Positions 1-7,328 of a stretch of DNA of 44,723 bases are shown piece by piece; the first letter of the stretch is position 1, and the number at the start of each line of letters is the position of its first letter. The stretch covers positions 1 through 44,723 of the forward strand of contig NZ_CAKVMR010000011.1 in NCBI RefSeq assembly GCF_934772795.1, given 5' to 3'. The position numbers and the translations under genes are program-made. The stretch is from an uncultured Holdemanella sp. GTDB taxonomy: Bacteria > Bacillota_I > Bacilli_A > Erysipelotrichales > Erysipelotrichaceae. A model generated the notes under the pieces. It was not told the DNA's origin, did no database searches, and saw only the letters and a program-made list of their open reading frames with translations.

Positions 1-7
1 CTTTCAT

Positions 8-658
8 TTATTCTATTTTACCCCAATCAGAATAGTGTTTCCAATTTTCATAAGGCAACATATGATGTAAATGATCCATCACTTTCGATTGAGAAGAATA
101 CGATTGAATGATTTCTAATTTCTCATCATAATCTTTCTTTGATAAACTCTTTTCATTCTTTAGATCCGCCTTGTTTTTCCTTGAAGTATACTTACCAAAA
201 TACATAAGCTGATCAGTCTTGTCTTCTTTTTCTAAAATCATAGTAACATACTTAGATACCTTTTTATGGTGAATATGCCCATATTCTCCATCTGGATTAT
301 GCGTAACAATTTTGTTCCAATCCTTAGAATCGATTTCTTTTTTGATTTCTCTTTGAATATCCTTTTTACAAGACTTCCAGTTATCACGCTTCCCCTTCGT
401 CTTATCTGGAAACGATAAAATGATTCCTTTGGAATGTGTCTTTTCCATGACGTTCATAAACTCTTTTTTTCTTTTTTTATTGTTTCCATTGGTAATACAT
501 AAAACGGTATAATTCCCATTCATTAAATGCGAACCACCCCAAATCGTCTCATCATCCGGATGGGCAACAATCATTAAAGATTCAGGCTCTTCGGCATGAA
601 TGATGGATATATTTAGACAAAGCATCAAACTTAGGATGCATAATAATAACTTCTTCAT
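8..658 (-). CDS. Secreted PIG-L family (GlcNAc-type) deacetylase
   Basis: Probable zinc-dependent N-acetylglucosamine deacetylase of the PIG-L/LmbE superfamily, exported from the cell. A Lys-rich start, a hydrophobic segment (LLLCILSLMLCLNISIIHA) and a cleavage-like site form a signal peptide. The family motif AHPDDE follows directly after the first strand, and the later HNPDGEYGHIHHKK segment supplies the distal His metal-binding motif. About 216 residues, normal for the family. I chose the ATG at 658 because GGTGATG lies four bases upstream; an ATG at 664 and a TTG at 688 are also in frame. It diverges from the surface glycosylation genes, so a cell-wall or exported glycan substrate is plausible. 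The true substrate is unknown. Confidence 0.85.
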   Translation of the reverse strand: MKKLLLCILSLMLCLNISIIHAEEPESLMIVAHPDDETIWGGSHLMNGNYTVLCITNGNNKKRKKEFMNVMEKTHSKGIILSFPDKTKGKRDNWKSCKKDIQREIKKEIDSKDWNKIVTHNPDGEYGHIHHKKVSKYVTMILEKEDKTDQLMYFGKYTSRKNKADLKNEKSLSKKDYDEKLEIIQSYSSQSKVMDHLHHMLPYENWKHYSDWGKIE

Positions 659-688
659 TTTCATCACCAAAAAAATTCTATCAAACAA

Positions 689-728
689 TTCTTAACACTC
701 TTCTTATACATTTCTTAAATCTTCTTAA
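689..728. promoter_or_regulatory. Four direct repeats TTCTTA(A/T), about 11 bp apart
   Basis: Copies of TTCTTA start at 689, 701, 712 and 722 (spacings 12, 11 and 10). On the minus strand they read TTAAGAA or TATAAGAA. Same-face direct repeats of about one helical turn are the usual layout for OmpR/PhoP-family response regulators. They lie between the divergent deacetylase and glycosylation genes. No such regulator is encoded in the window. Confidence 0.45.
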
Positions 729-793
729 TATATTTAGGAAAGTTTAATATTTCCTTTTGTCGATACTTAAGATTTATTTTGTATAGTAAAACC

Positions 794-3088
794 ATGAAAA
801 AAAGAGATAAGTTTTATATTACAATACTATTATTATTACCCATCCTATTTGTACTTTGTGTATCCACATATTCCATGTATGGATCGAAGTTAGACTGGTT
901 ATCCCAACACGTATCTTTGGCAGATTATTTTAGACAGACAAAACAATTACTTCCAGACAGTTTTGAAAATCTTCAAGGACAAACCAATGCCTTTAGCTTT
1001 TCCTATTATGGATTATTAAGGCCAGACGTGTTGATATCATGTCTATTCCCGAATGTTCCAACAAGTTTCTTTATTATAAGTTATGCAACACTACTATGGT
1101 CATCTACAGGAGGACTTTGTTATTACTGGCTAAGAAATAAAGGATATAAAGACACAATATGTTTCTTTTCTAGCATTTGTTGTATATGTGCCAATTGCTT
1201 CTTTCAGTCTCACCAACAAATTATGTTTGTAGAAATTATTCCTTTTTTATTTCTTTCACTCATTCTAATTGATAAAAATAAAAGGCAATGGATCAGTCTA
1301 TGCATATGTATGGCCCTTTTCCATAACTATTTCTATACACCAGGCATGATATTGATTCTTCTTTTATATGATTATGACCAACATAAGACAATAAAAAATA
1401 TGATTGTTCCAATTGTTTTAGGCGTGGGATTCGGTGCTGTACTATGGCTACCAACTGGATATTTGATTATAAATAATCATAAATCTGTTGTACAAACCAA
1501 CCTATTTAATTTGTTTGTTCCAAACTTAACTTTAAAAGGACTTGTCTATGATAGCTATGGATGTGGATTGACTGTGATTAGTTGGATGGCTCTATTTCAA
1601 GGCATCCAATTTGAAAAGACAAAGAAGCTATCGATTCTGTTGATTTTAATGTTTATTTTTCCAATCTTTTCTTATATATTGAACGGAACTTTATATGCAC
1701 GCACAAAAATATTGGTGCTATGCTTACCGCTCGTGCTTATGATTCTTGCTCATTGGCTACAGGAAAGGAAATTGAATAAAGGTTTACTTGTTTTAGCTGG
1801 TTTATTTCTTTGCACAAAAACCATGTTTCTAGGTTTATTAGTTGCTCTTGTGTTTATTGGCTATTACTTTATGGATAAAAAAGAATGTTTAATGATGTAT
1901 GCCCTTGTACCTATGATTGTTTTTACAGGATTAAACTACAATCAGTGCTTAGATTTAAAACTCTATAATTCAATGTATTCCAAGGATAAACAAACACTAA
2001 TTCAAAGAAACGATTTGAATCAAAGAACAGCTGATTTAGATCAGGTAGGTTATAGTGTCAATCACATATATGATCTAAAAGAAGTGAAAGCGTCAAGTTA
2101 TACATCAACAAGTAATTCTTTATATAACACGTTTGTGTATGACATTATAAAGAGTCCGATTCCACAATCCAATCGAACAATCATAACAGATAGTGAGAAT
2201 TATTTATATTTGAGTATGATGTCTGTTCAAAATGTACTCAGTAAAGACTCTAATTTATATGGATATAAAGAAGTAGACATAAAGGGGAATTATAAATTAT
2301 TAAAGAATAAAAATGTATTTCCTATGGTCTATGTGACAAATGATACGTTGAGTGAATCTAAGTTTGATAAACTCTTTTATCCATATAACTTAGATACTGT
2401 CTATAATCGTACGATTGTGAATGGTGAAACAAGTGATGATTATGTCTCAAAGATGAAACTTGTAAAGAATTTAGATCAATCGATTTTGATTCATAATAAA
2501 AAGAAAACAAAGAAGACAATACCTATTGATTTTGATGCAACCCAGAAAATGGTATGTATTGATTTTGATGTAAAGAATTATACGAATAAAAAAGTTTCGA
2601 TTTCTATAAATGGAATGAAGAATACATTGTCAAAAAAATATTCTGTGTATCCAAATGGAAATAAACATTTTACGTATATACTTTCTAAAAAAGAATTAAA
2701 ACAATTTGATGTTATTTTATCTAAAGGAAAATATAAGATATCCAATATTCGTGTGTATACATGTGATATGGATGCGTTTGATCGTAAAGTAACAAAGATT
2801 AAATCTTTGAAAACAGATTCTATATTTAAAGGGAAAGTGACAACATCTAAAGATGGCTATTTAGTAACATCCTATCCTTATGAAAAGGGATATGAAATTT
2901 ATATCGATGGAAAGAAGCAGAATGTTGAAATTGTGAATAAGGCTTTTGTGGGATGCAAAATCAAAAAGGGAAGCCATATAATTACAATTCAATTTCATGC
3001 GCCATTTAAAAATATAGGACTATGTATAAGTATGCTTTCAATTATGATAGGAGGATTCTGGATATGGAAAAAGTCAAAGAATTTATAA
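794..3088 (+). CDS. YfhO-like polytopic GT-C membrane glycosyltransferase
   Basis: Large integral membrane protein of about 764 residues with many hydrophobic segments in its first 375 residues, an extracytoplasmic region of roughly 350 residues and a final membrane helix near the C-terminus. The loop after the first helix (LDWLSQHVSLADYFRQ, then a Gly-rich LQGQ and FSFSYYG) resembles the YfhO/GT-C signature loop, which carries the acidic active-site residue. In Bacillus and Staphylococcus, YfhO with CsbB transfers GlcNAc from a polyprenyl carrier onto lipoteichoic acid outside the membrane. The next two genes supply the matching flippase and GT2, so it is probably the transferase of that system. 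The start is unsure: ATG 794 is preferred over TTG 779, and neither has a good ribosome binding site. Confidence 0.75.
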   Translation: MKKRDKFYITILLLLPILFVLCVSTYSMYGSKLDWLSQHVSLADYFRQTKQLLPDSFENLQGQTNAFSFSYYGLLRPDVLISCLFPNVPTSFFIISYATLLWSSTGGLCYYWLRNKGYKDTICFFSSICCICANCFFQSHQQIMFVEIIPFLFLSLILIDKNKRQWISLCICMALFHNYFYTPGMILILLLYDYDQHKTIKNMIVPIVLGVGFGAVLWLPTGYLIINNHKSVVQTNLFNLFVPNLTLKGLVYDSYGCGLTVISWMALFQGIQFEKTKKLSILLILMFIFPIFSYILNGTLYARTKILVLCLPLVLMILAHWLQERKLNKGLLVLAGLFLCTKTMFLGLLVALVFIGYYFMDKKECLMMYALVPMIVFTGLNYNQCLDLKLYNSMYSKDKQTLIQRNDLNQRTADLDQVGYSVNHIYDLKEVKASSYTSTSNSLYNTFVYDIIKSPIPQSNRTIITDSENYLYLSMMSVQNVLSKDSNLYGYKEVDIKGNYKLLKNKNVFPMVYVTNDTLSESKFDKLFYPYNLDTVYNRTIVNGETSDDYVSKMKLVKNLDQSILIHNKKKTKKTIPIDFDATQKMVCIDFDVKNYTNKKVSISINGMKNTLSKKYSVYPNGNKHFTYILSKKELKQFDVILSKGKYKISNIRVYTCDMDAFDRKVTKIKSLKTDSIFKGKVTTSKDGYLVTSYPYEKGYEIYIDGKKQNVEIVNKAFVGCKIKKGSHIITIQFHAPFKNIGLCISMLSIMIGGFWIWKKSKNL

Positions 3089-3465
3089 GCTATGGAATCG
3101 TGGGAGTTATGACAACTCTTGTGAATTACATTGTGTATTTTATTTGTTTAAAAATAGGAATCAGTTGGCTAATCAGTAATAGTTTAGCTTGGTTAGTAGC
3201 TGTTATTTTTGCGTATTTTTCAAATCGTAAAGTTGTATTTCATTCAAGTAACGATGTGAAAAAAGAGTGTATCGAGTTCTTTGGACTTCGATTTATGACG
3301 CTGATTGTGGAAAATGTATTGCTCGCTGCCTGCATTGATGGCTTACATATTTCAAATTTATTATCCAAGATTTTAGTCAGTATTATTACTGTTTTCGCAA
3401 ATTATTTTTTGTGTAAATCACATATATTTTCAAAGAAGGAGAAATTGTTGTATGAACAAAATTAG
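3064..3465 (+). CDS. GtrA/GtcA-like flippase for polyprenyl-linked sugar
   Basis: Small four-helix membrane protein of 133 residues in the GtrA family, which is thought to flip undecaprenyl-phosphate-linked sugars across the membrane. The family features are visible: FISYGIVGVMTTLVNYIVY at the start and FAYFSNRKVVFHS after the second helix. The start at 3064 is set by AGGAGG at 3049-3054; an earlier in-frame ATG at 3022 has no such site. It overlaps the end of the YfhO-like gene by 25 bases and the following GT2 gene by 14 bases, so the three genes are translationally linked and probably form one surface-glycosylation machine. Confidence 0.85.
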   Translation: MEKVKEFISYGIVGVMTTLVNYIVYFICLKIGISWLISNSLAWLVAVIFAYFSNRKVVFHSSNDVKKECIEFFGLRFMTLIVENVLLAACIDGLHISNLLSKILVSIITVFANYFLCKSHIFSKKEKLLYEQN

Positions 3466-4372
3466 TGTTGTCGTTCCTTGTTTTAATGAAGAAGAAGTTC
3501 TTTCTATGTTTTATAAAAAGACAAGTGAAGTATTAAATGAAATAGAAGGCATTACCTATGAATTGTTGTTTGTGGATGATGGATCAAAGGATCACACAAA
3601 AGATATATTAAGAGCATTGAGTTTAAAGGACGATCGTTGTGAATTTATTTCTTTTTCAAGAAACTTTGGTAAAGAGGCAGCTATGTTTGCAGGATTAAAA
3701 AAATCAAGTGGTGATTATGTTGTGATCATGGATGCCGATTTGCAGCATCCTCCTGTACTGTTAAAAGAAATGTATAAAGCTGTTAGTGAAGAGGGCTATG
3801 ATTGTTGTGCAGGAAAAAGAGTGGATCGACAAGGTGAAGGCAAAATTCGTAACTTTTTATCGCATGCTTTCTATAAGGTAATGCAGAAAATGTGCAAAAT
3901 GGATATGAGTGATGGTTGTGGTGATTTTCGTATGATGTCAAGACAAATGGTGGATGCGATTTTGGAACTTAAAGAATATAATCGCTATATGAAAGGATTG
4001 TTTTCATTTGTGGGATTTGATACAAAATGGATTGAATTTCATAATGTACAACGAGCAGCAGGCAATTCTAAATGGAATTTTTCTAAACTATTCGCATATG
4101 CCATGGAAGGAATGTTTTCCTTTTCTACAGCGCCAATTGTATGGATTGGTAATATTGGATCCGTTATTATGCTTTCATCTATTCTAATGGCTTTGTTTGG
4201 CTTGTTGATGCATGTAACATCGATGTTTCATTTAGTCTGTTTGATTCTATTTTTGAGTGGCCTTCAAATGTTGTTTGTGGCCATATTGGGGCAATATACG
4301 ACAAAAGACTATATGGAAAGTAAACAAAGACCAATATATATAGTAAAAGAGACCAGCAAAAACTTGAGCTAG
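3452..4372 (+). CDS. CsbB/GtrB-like GT2 polyprenyl-phosphate glycosyltransferase
   Basis: Membrane-anchored family 2 glycosyltransferase of 306 residues. It should load a sugar from a UDP donor onto undecaprenyl phosphate at the inner face. The GT-A fold is clear: SVVVPCFNEEEVL at the N-terminus, FVDDGSKDHT, the RNFGKEAA segment, the DXD-type MDADLQHPP, and GDFRMMSRQ. Two C-terminal membrane helices end in the family-typical RPIYIVKE tail. The ribosome site AAGGAG at 3436-3441 supports ATG 3452. It is last in the three-gene cassette. Its TAG stop lies inside a CTAG that also carries the stop of the convergent fucosidase gene. Confidence 0.88.
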   Translation: MNKISVVVPCFNEEEVLSMFYKKTSEVLNEIEGITYELLFVDDGSKDHTKDILRALSLKDDRCEFISFSRNFGKEAAMFAGLKKSSGDYVVIMDADLQHPPVLLKEMYKAVSEEGYDCCAGKRVDRQGEGKIRNFLSHAFYKVMQKMCKMDMSDGCGDFRMMSRQMVDAILELKEYNRYMKGLFSFVGFDTKWIEFHNVQRAAGNSKWNFSKLFAYAMEGMFSFSTAPIVWIGNIGSVIMLSSILMALFGLLMHVTSMFHLVCLILFLSGLQMLFVAILGQYTTKDYMESKQRPIYIVKETSKNLS

Positions 4373-4378
4373 TCTCTT
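4347..4378. terminator. Bidirectional hairpin inside both convergent gene ends
   Basis: AAGAGAC (4347-4353) pairs with GTCTCTT (4372-4378). An inner AGC/GCT pair is separated from this stem by one mismatch. The hairpin covers the last codons and stop codons of both the GT2 and fucosidase genes. Flanking A and T runs are short, so termination may be modest. Confidence 0.5.
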
Positions 4379-5610
4379 AATGTGATTTCAACCACTGTGT
4401 CAATTGGATCTGGACACTGGTGTGAATTGGAATCAATATTGATAAATGTATAGTCTGGAAAACTTTCTGCATTCCAAGGCGTTTGAATTTTGATTTCTGA
4501 ATGATCAGACAATCTTCTTATGCTTTGGATTTTTTCTTTTTTGATTTTAACAGGTATATCAAAAATGCTCTCATCTAAAATATGCGCATATATTTTATTT
4601 CCGTTTTGTGTATATCTTCCCCATTCTGGTTTTTCAAGATCACATTTTGTACAGCCATAAATAGAATCTTGATTCAGTTTCATCCATTCACTAATTTCAT
4701 TCAATACATTGATAGATTCTTTAGGAAACTGACCTCTGGCATTTGGTCCCACATTTAAAATCATATTTCCACCCTTGGATACACATTCAACTAGAGTACG
4801 GATGATTAGTTTAGCCGATTTATAGTTGGTATCCTTTGCACAATATCCCCAATGTTCATTCATGGTGATACAAGCTTCCCAAGGAACAGGTAAACCTTGT
4901 GGTGGAATCATTTGTTCAGGCGAAGTGAAATCACCAGCTGTAAAACTAGGATGTGCATCCATAATAGTTCCTGGATGTACACCATCTCCTTCTAGACGAT
5001 TGTCGATGATCATATCTGGTTGGTAAGTTCGTGCCATCGCTACGATTTTGTTGGCGTTCCAAACATCTTTTGTCATGTTGTCATAAGAAAAGTCAAACCA
5101 CATGATATCCAACTTTCCATAGTTTGTAAGTAATTCTTTGATTTGAGTATGCATATAATTCAAATAGTTTGAAAAACAAATTGGTTTATCATATTCTTTA
5201 TTATTTCTTTCAGGATGATGTCTATCTTTGTAGTGAGGATAGTCTGGATGATGCCAATCAAGTAGGGAATAGTAAAGCCCTACCTTTAATCCTTCTTCTC
5301 GAAAGGCGTCTAGAAATTCTCTTACATAATCTCTATTTGCCTTCCAATTCGTAGTTTGTGTATCAAACATACAATATCCATCATGGTGCTTGGCAGTCAT
5401 TACGGCATATTTCATGCCGGCTGATTTGGCAAGTTTAGCCCATTGATGCGGATCAAATAAATCAGGATCAAATTCATTCGCAAAAGGAATATAATCCTCT
5501 TCTTTCATTTCTTCATTGCTTCTTACCCATTCGCCTCGTGCACAAATGGCATAGATTCCCCAATGAATGAAAAGTCCAAATCTAGATTGTTGAAACTGTG
5601 TAATATTCAT
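4369..5610 (-). CDS. GH29 alpha-L-fucosidase, cytoplasmic
   Basis: Glycoside hydrolase family 29 enzyme of 413 residues that removes alpha-linked L-fucose from glycans. It opens with FGLFIHWGIYA and carries EWV, TAKHHDGYCMFD, a Trp-His-His segment (LLDWHHPDYPHY), and the nucleophile motif IMWFDFSYD, where Asp173 is the expected catalytic base-attacking residue. There is no signal peptide, so it should act on imported oligosaccharides. The start at 5610 follows AAAGGAGA; longer in-frame starts to 5661 would overlap the SRAP gene. It sits 10 bases behind that gene and its ribosome site lies next to that gene's end, so the two are probably co-transcribed. No fucose transporter or catabolic genes are nearby. 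Confidence 0.92.
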   Translation of the reverse strand: MNITQFQQSRFGLFIHWGIYAICARGEWVRSNEEMKEEDYIPFANEFDPDLFDPHQWAKLAKSAGMKYAVMTAKHHDGYCMFDTQTTNWKANRDYVREFLDAFREEGLKVGLYYSLLDWHHPDYPHYKDRHHPERNNKEYDKPICFSNYLNYMHTQIKELLTNYGKLDIMWFDFSYDNMTKDVWNANKIVAMARTYQPDMIIDNRLEGDGVHPGTIMDAHPSFTAGDFTSPEQMIPPQGLPVPWEACITMNEHWGYCAKDTNYKSAKLIIRTLVECVSKGGNMILNVGPNARGQFPKESINVLNEISEWMKLNQDSIYGCTKCDLEKPEWGRYTQNGNKIYAHILDESIFDIPVKIKKEKIQSIRRLSDHSEIKIQTPWNAESFPDYTFINIDSNSHQCPDPIDTVVEITLRD

Positions 5611-5620
5611 ACTATCTCCT

Positions 5621-6112
5621 TTAGAAAAGTGGTTCTTGTAGCTGCTTTCTTTGAAGTGCAATGCCTGGCTTCGACAAGATTTCCTTAGTTTTAGAAATAT
5701 CCTTTAACCAAGGATCAATATCTTCTTTTTCAAGTATCACCGGCATTCTAGAATGCACAGGCTTTACATATGTATTCGCATTTGTAGTAATAATGACAAG
5801 ATGTTCATCAATAAGAATACCCGCAAAATAGAGAATATGGTCGCAAAAAAATTCCACTTTATTTTTGCCAACGTCCCATTCATAGAAACTTCCTGCAGGC
5901 ACAATACAATGCATGGAATTTTTGAACAAAGGCTTTTCTAAAAGTGTTTCTTGTCTGGCATTCAAAATTAAATTGTTGGTTTTATACCCAAATGGCACCA
6001 TTTTCTTTTGGCTTCGTGTTAGTACAAGACATTTGTCACTTGGATGAATGTCTTTTTCTTCTAAACCAAAGGCTTTGGCTACTTTAGGTGTATATCGAAA
6101 GCTTGTACACAT
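5621..6112 (-). CDS. SRAP family protein (YedK/HMCES-like), compact
   Basis: SOS-response-associated peptidase family protein. Family members form a thiazolidine crosslink with abasic sites in single-stranded DNA through Cys2. With ATG 6112 the protein begins Met-Cys, as chemistry requires. The other key residues are present: Asn51 in ILNARQET, Glu78 in CIVPAGSFYEW and His120 in KPVHSRMPVIL. At about 163 residues it is clearly shorter than the usual 200-230: the stretch between the N-terminal strand and NARQET is cut down. A longer reading from 6142 would bury the catalytic Cys and is rejected. It is probably functional, but this is a minimal version. Confidence 0.87.
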   Translation of the reverse strand: MCTSFRYTPKVAKAFGLEEKDIHPSDKCLVLTRSQKKMVPFGYKTNNLILNARQETLLEKPLFKNSMHCIVPAGSFYEWDVGKNKVEFFCDHILYFAGILIDEHLVIITTNANTYVKPVHSRMPVILEKEDIDPWLKDISKTKEILSKPGIALQRKQLQEPLF

Positions 6113-6283
6113 ACTAGAAGTATAACATAAGAAATTAAGCATGGTGAAACAGATATAGGTTTGATAGCAAGATACCTATAATGTCATCAAGAATTGCGAT
6201 TCAATGATATTAAAGTCATATCCCTAATATGCAACTTTTAATATGGGTCAGGTATTCTATGATACGGTGAATTGTTCTTTTTT

Positions 6284-6313
6284 TTGACAGTAAATCTAGA
6301 TTTATGCTTTATA
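6284..6313 (+). promoter_or_regulatory. Promoter with 14-bp perfect palindrome in the spacer
   Basis: A -35 box TTGACA (6284-6289) and -10 box TTTATA (6308-6313) are 18 bases apart. The spacer contains the perfect palindrome TAAATCTAGATTTA (6291-6304), a position where a dimeric repressor would block RNA polymerase. The element faces the hairpin at 6407. Confidence 0.5.
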
Positions 6314-6319
6314 TAAAGT

Positions 6320-6455
6320 GAATTAGAGAAATTCAATGTTGTATGTGTATATTTTTGAAGAAAATCATGTGATTTAGCTTCTTATTGTATGAATCAATAA
6401 ACAAAATAAAAACTACCTACGCCAACTCTCACAAAGTTTGTAGGTAGTTTTTACT
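6320..6455 (+). ncRNA. Candidate small RNA ending in a strong terminator
   Basis: The transcript predicted from the promoter at 6284-6313 would be about 135 bases and would end at the 14-bp hairpin at 6407-6453. It carries no good ribosome site; the only small frame (ATG 6336, 13 codons) lacks a Shine-Dalgarno. No known RNA family is recognised, so this rests only on the promoter-terminator pairing. Confidence 0.35.
6407..6453. terminator. Perfect 14-bp stem terminator, both directions
   Basis: TAAAAACTACCTAC (6407-6420) is perfectly complementary to GTAGGTAGTTTTTA (6440-6453), with a 19-base loop. A and T runs on both sides allow termination in either direction. No annotated gene ends here, so it must end an unannotated transcript. 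Confidence 0.75.
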
Positions 6456-6563
6456 ACAAAATTCCCCAGAACTTACATATTTGTATGTTCCTTTTTGTAC
6501 CCTTATCTTACTATGAAAGAAAAGATTAAACAACTTTATAATCGCTATTGACGAAGTTTATTC

Positions 6564-6617
6564 TTGAGGAACAACTTGGGTTAGAGTATACTAACTGTAT
6601 AGTTAGATGTAGCTAAC
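6564..6617 (+). promoter_or_regulatory. ABC transporter promoter with paired GTTAG-N6-CTAAC operators
   Basis: A -35 box TTGAGG (6564-6569) lies 17 bases before a -10 box TATACT (6587-6592). Two 16-base imperfect palindromes of the form GTTAG-N6-CTAAC cover 6580-6595 and 6602-6617, 22 bases apart. Between them the inner halves form the perfect palindrome CTAACT-GTAT-AGTTAG (6591-6606). This fits a TetR/MarR-like dimer pair covering the -10 box and transcription start. No regulator gene is adjacent. Confidence 0.6.
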
Positions 6618-6629
6618 GGGAGAACGATT

Positions 6630-7328
6630 ATGAAGACATGTATTGAATTTAATGGGGTATCAAAAAAGTATGAAGTAGGAGAAAAGGCATTTTATGCACT
6701 AAATGATGTTTCTTTTTCAATTGATCAACATGAAATGGTTGTCATTTTAGGTCCGAGTGGTGCTGGTAAATCAACACTTTTAAATATCATGGGTGGTATG
6801 GATCATGTGACAGATGGAAGAGTATATATGGATGGTCTAGATATTAGTAATTATAGTGAAAAAGAACTAACGGATTATCGTGCTGAAAATATCGGTTTTA
6901 TCTTTCAGTTCTACAATATCTTGCCGACGCTTACAGTGAAGGAAAATGTCGATTTGATTCGTGATGTAGTTAAAAACGCAAAGGATTCGACTGAAATATT
7001 GAATAAAGTAGGTTTAAATGGTCAGGAAAATAAGTTTCCAAATCAATTAAGTGGAGGGGAACAACAGCGTGTATCGATTGCGCGTGCGATTGCGAAAAAT
7101 CCAAAGTTGTTACTTTGCGATGAGCCTACAGGGGCTTTGGATTCGAATACGGGAGTAGAGATTTTAAAGTTATTACGCGAATGTACAAGAGAAAATACGG
7201 TTGTGATCGTAACGCATAATGCGTTGATTGCGGATGTGGCAGATCGTGTGATTCGCTTAAAGAATGGAAAAATCATTGAAAATGTTGTGAATGCACAACC
7301 TAAAAATATAGATGAGGTGAATTGGTAA
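6630..7328 (+). CDS. ABC transporter ATPase, MacB/LolD type
   Basis: Cytoplasmic ATPase of 232 residues that powers the permease encoded next. All ABC motifs are intact: Walker A GPSGAGKST, the Q-loop in FIFQFYNILPTLT, signature LSGGEQQR, Walker B LLLCDEPTGALD, and the switch His in VIVTHN. The MacB-type feature is the pairing with an FtsX-fold permease. GGGAGA at 6618-6623 gives the start. The stop overlaps the permease start in TAATG. Such pairs export peptides or act as antimicrobial-resistance or lipid-mechanotransmission pumps; the substrate is not evident here. Confidence 0.93.
   Translation: MKTCIEFNGVSKKYEVGEKAFYALNDVSFSIDQHEMVVILGPSGAGKSTLLNIMGGMDHVTDGRVYMDGLDISNYSEKELTDYRAENIGFIFQFYNILPTLTVKENVDLIRDVVKNAKDSTEILNKVGLNGQENKFPNQLSGGEQQRVSIARAIAKNPKLLLCDEPTGALDSNTGVEILKLLRECTRENTVVIVTHNALIADVADRVIRLKNGKIIENVVNAQPKNIDEVNW

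Larger units (their letters stand above)
6113..6629. other. 517-bp intergenic region with small-RNA-like unit and ABC promoter
   Basis: No convincing protein gene. It holds a consensus-like promoter with a 14-bp palindrome (6284-6313), about 90 bases of A/T-rich transcript, a very strong hairpin terminator (6407-6453), and then the operator-rich promoter of the ABC transporter (6564-6617). The segment 6113-6283 shows nothing I can name. Confidence 0.6.

Noticed and set aside
4826..5354. Plus-strand open frames within the fucosidase gene
   Set aside because: Shadows of a clear GH29 coding region on the other strand.
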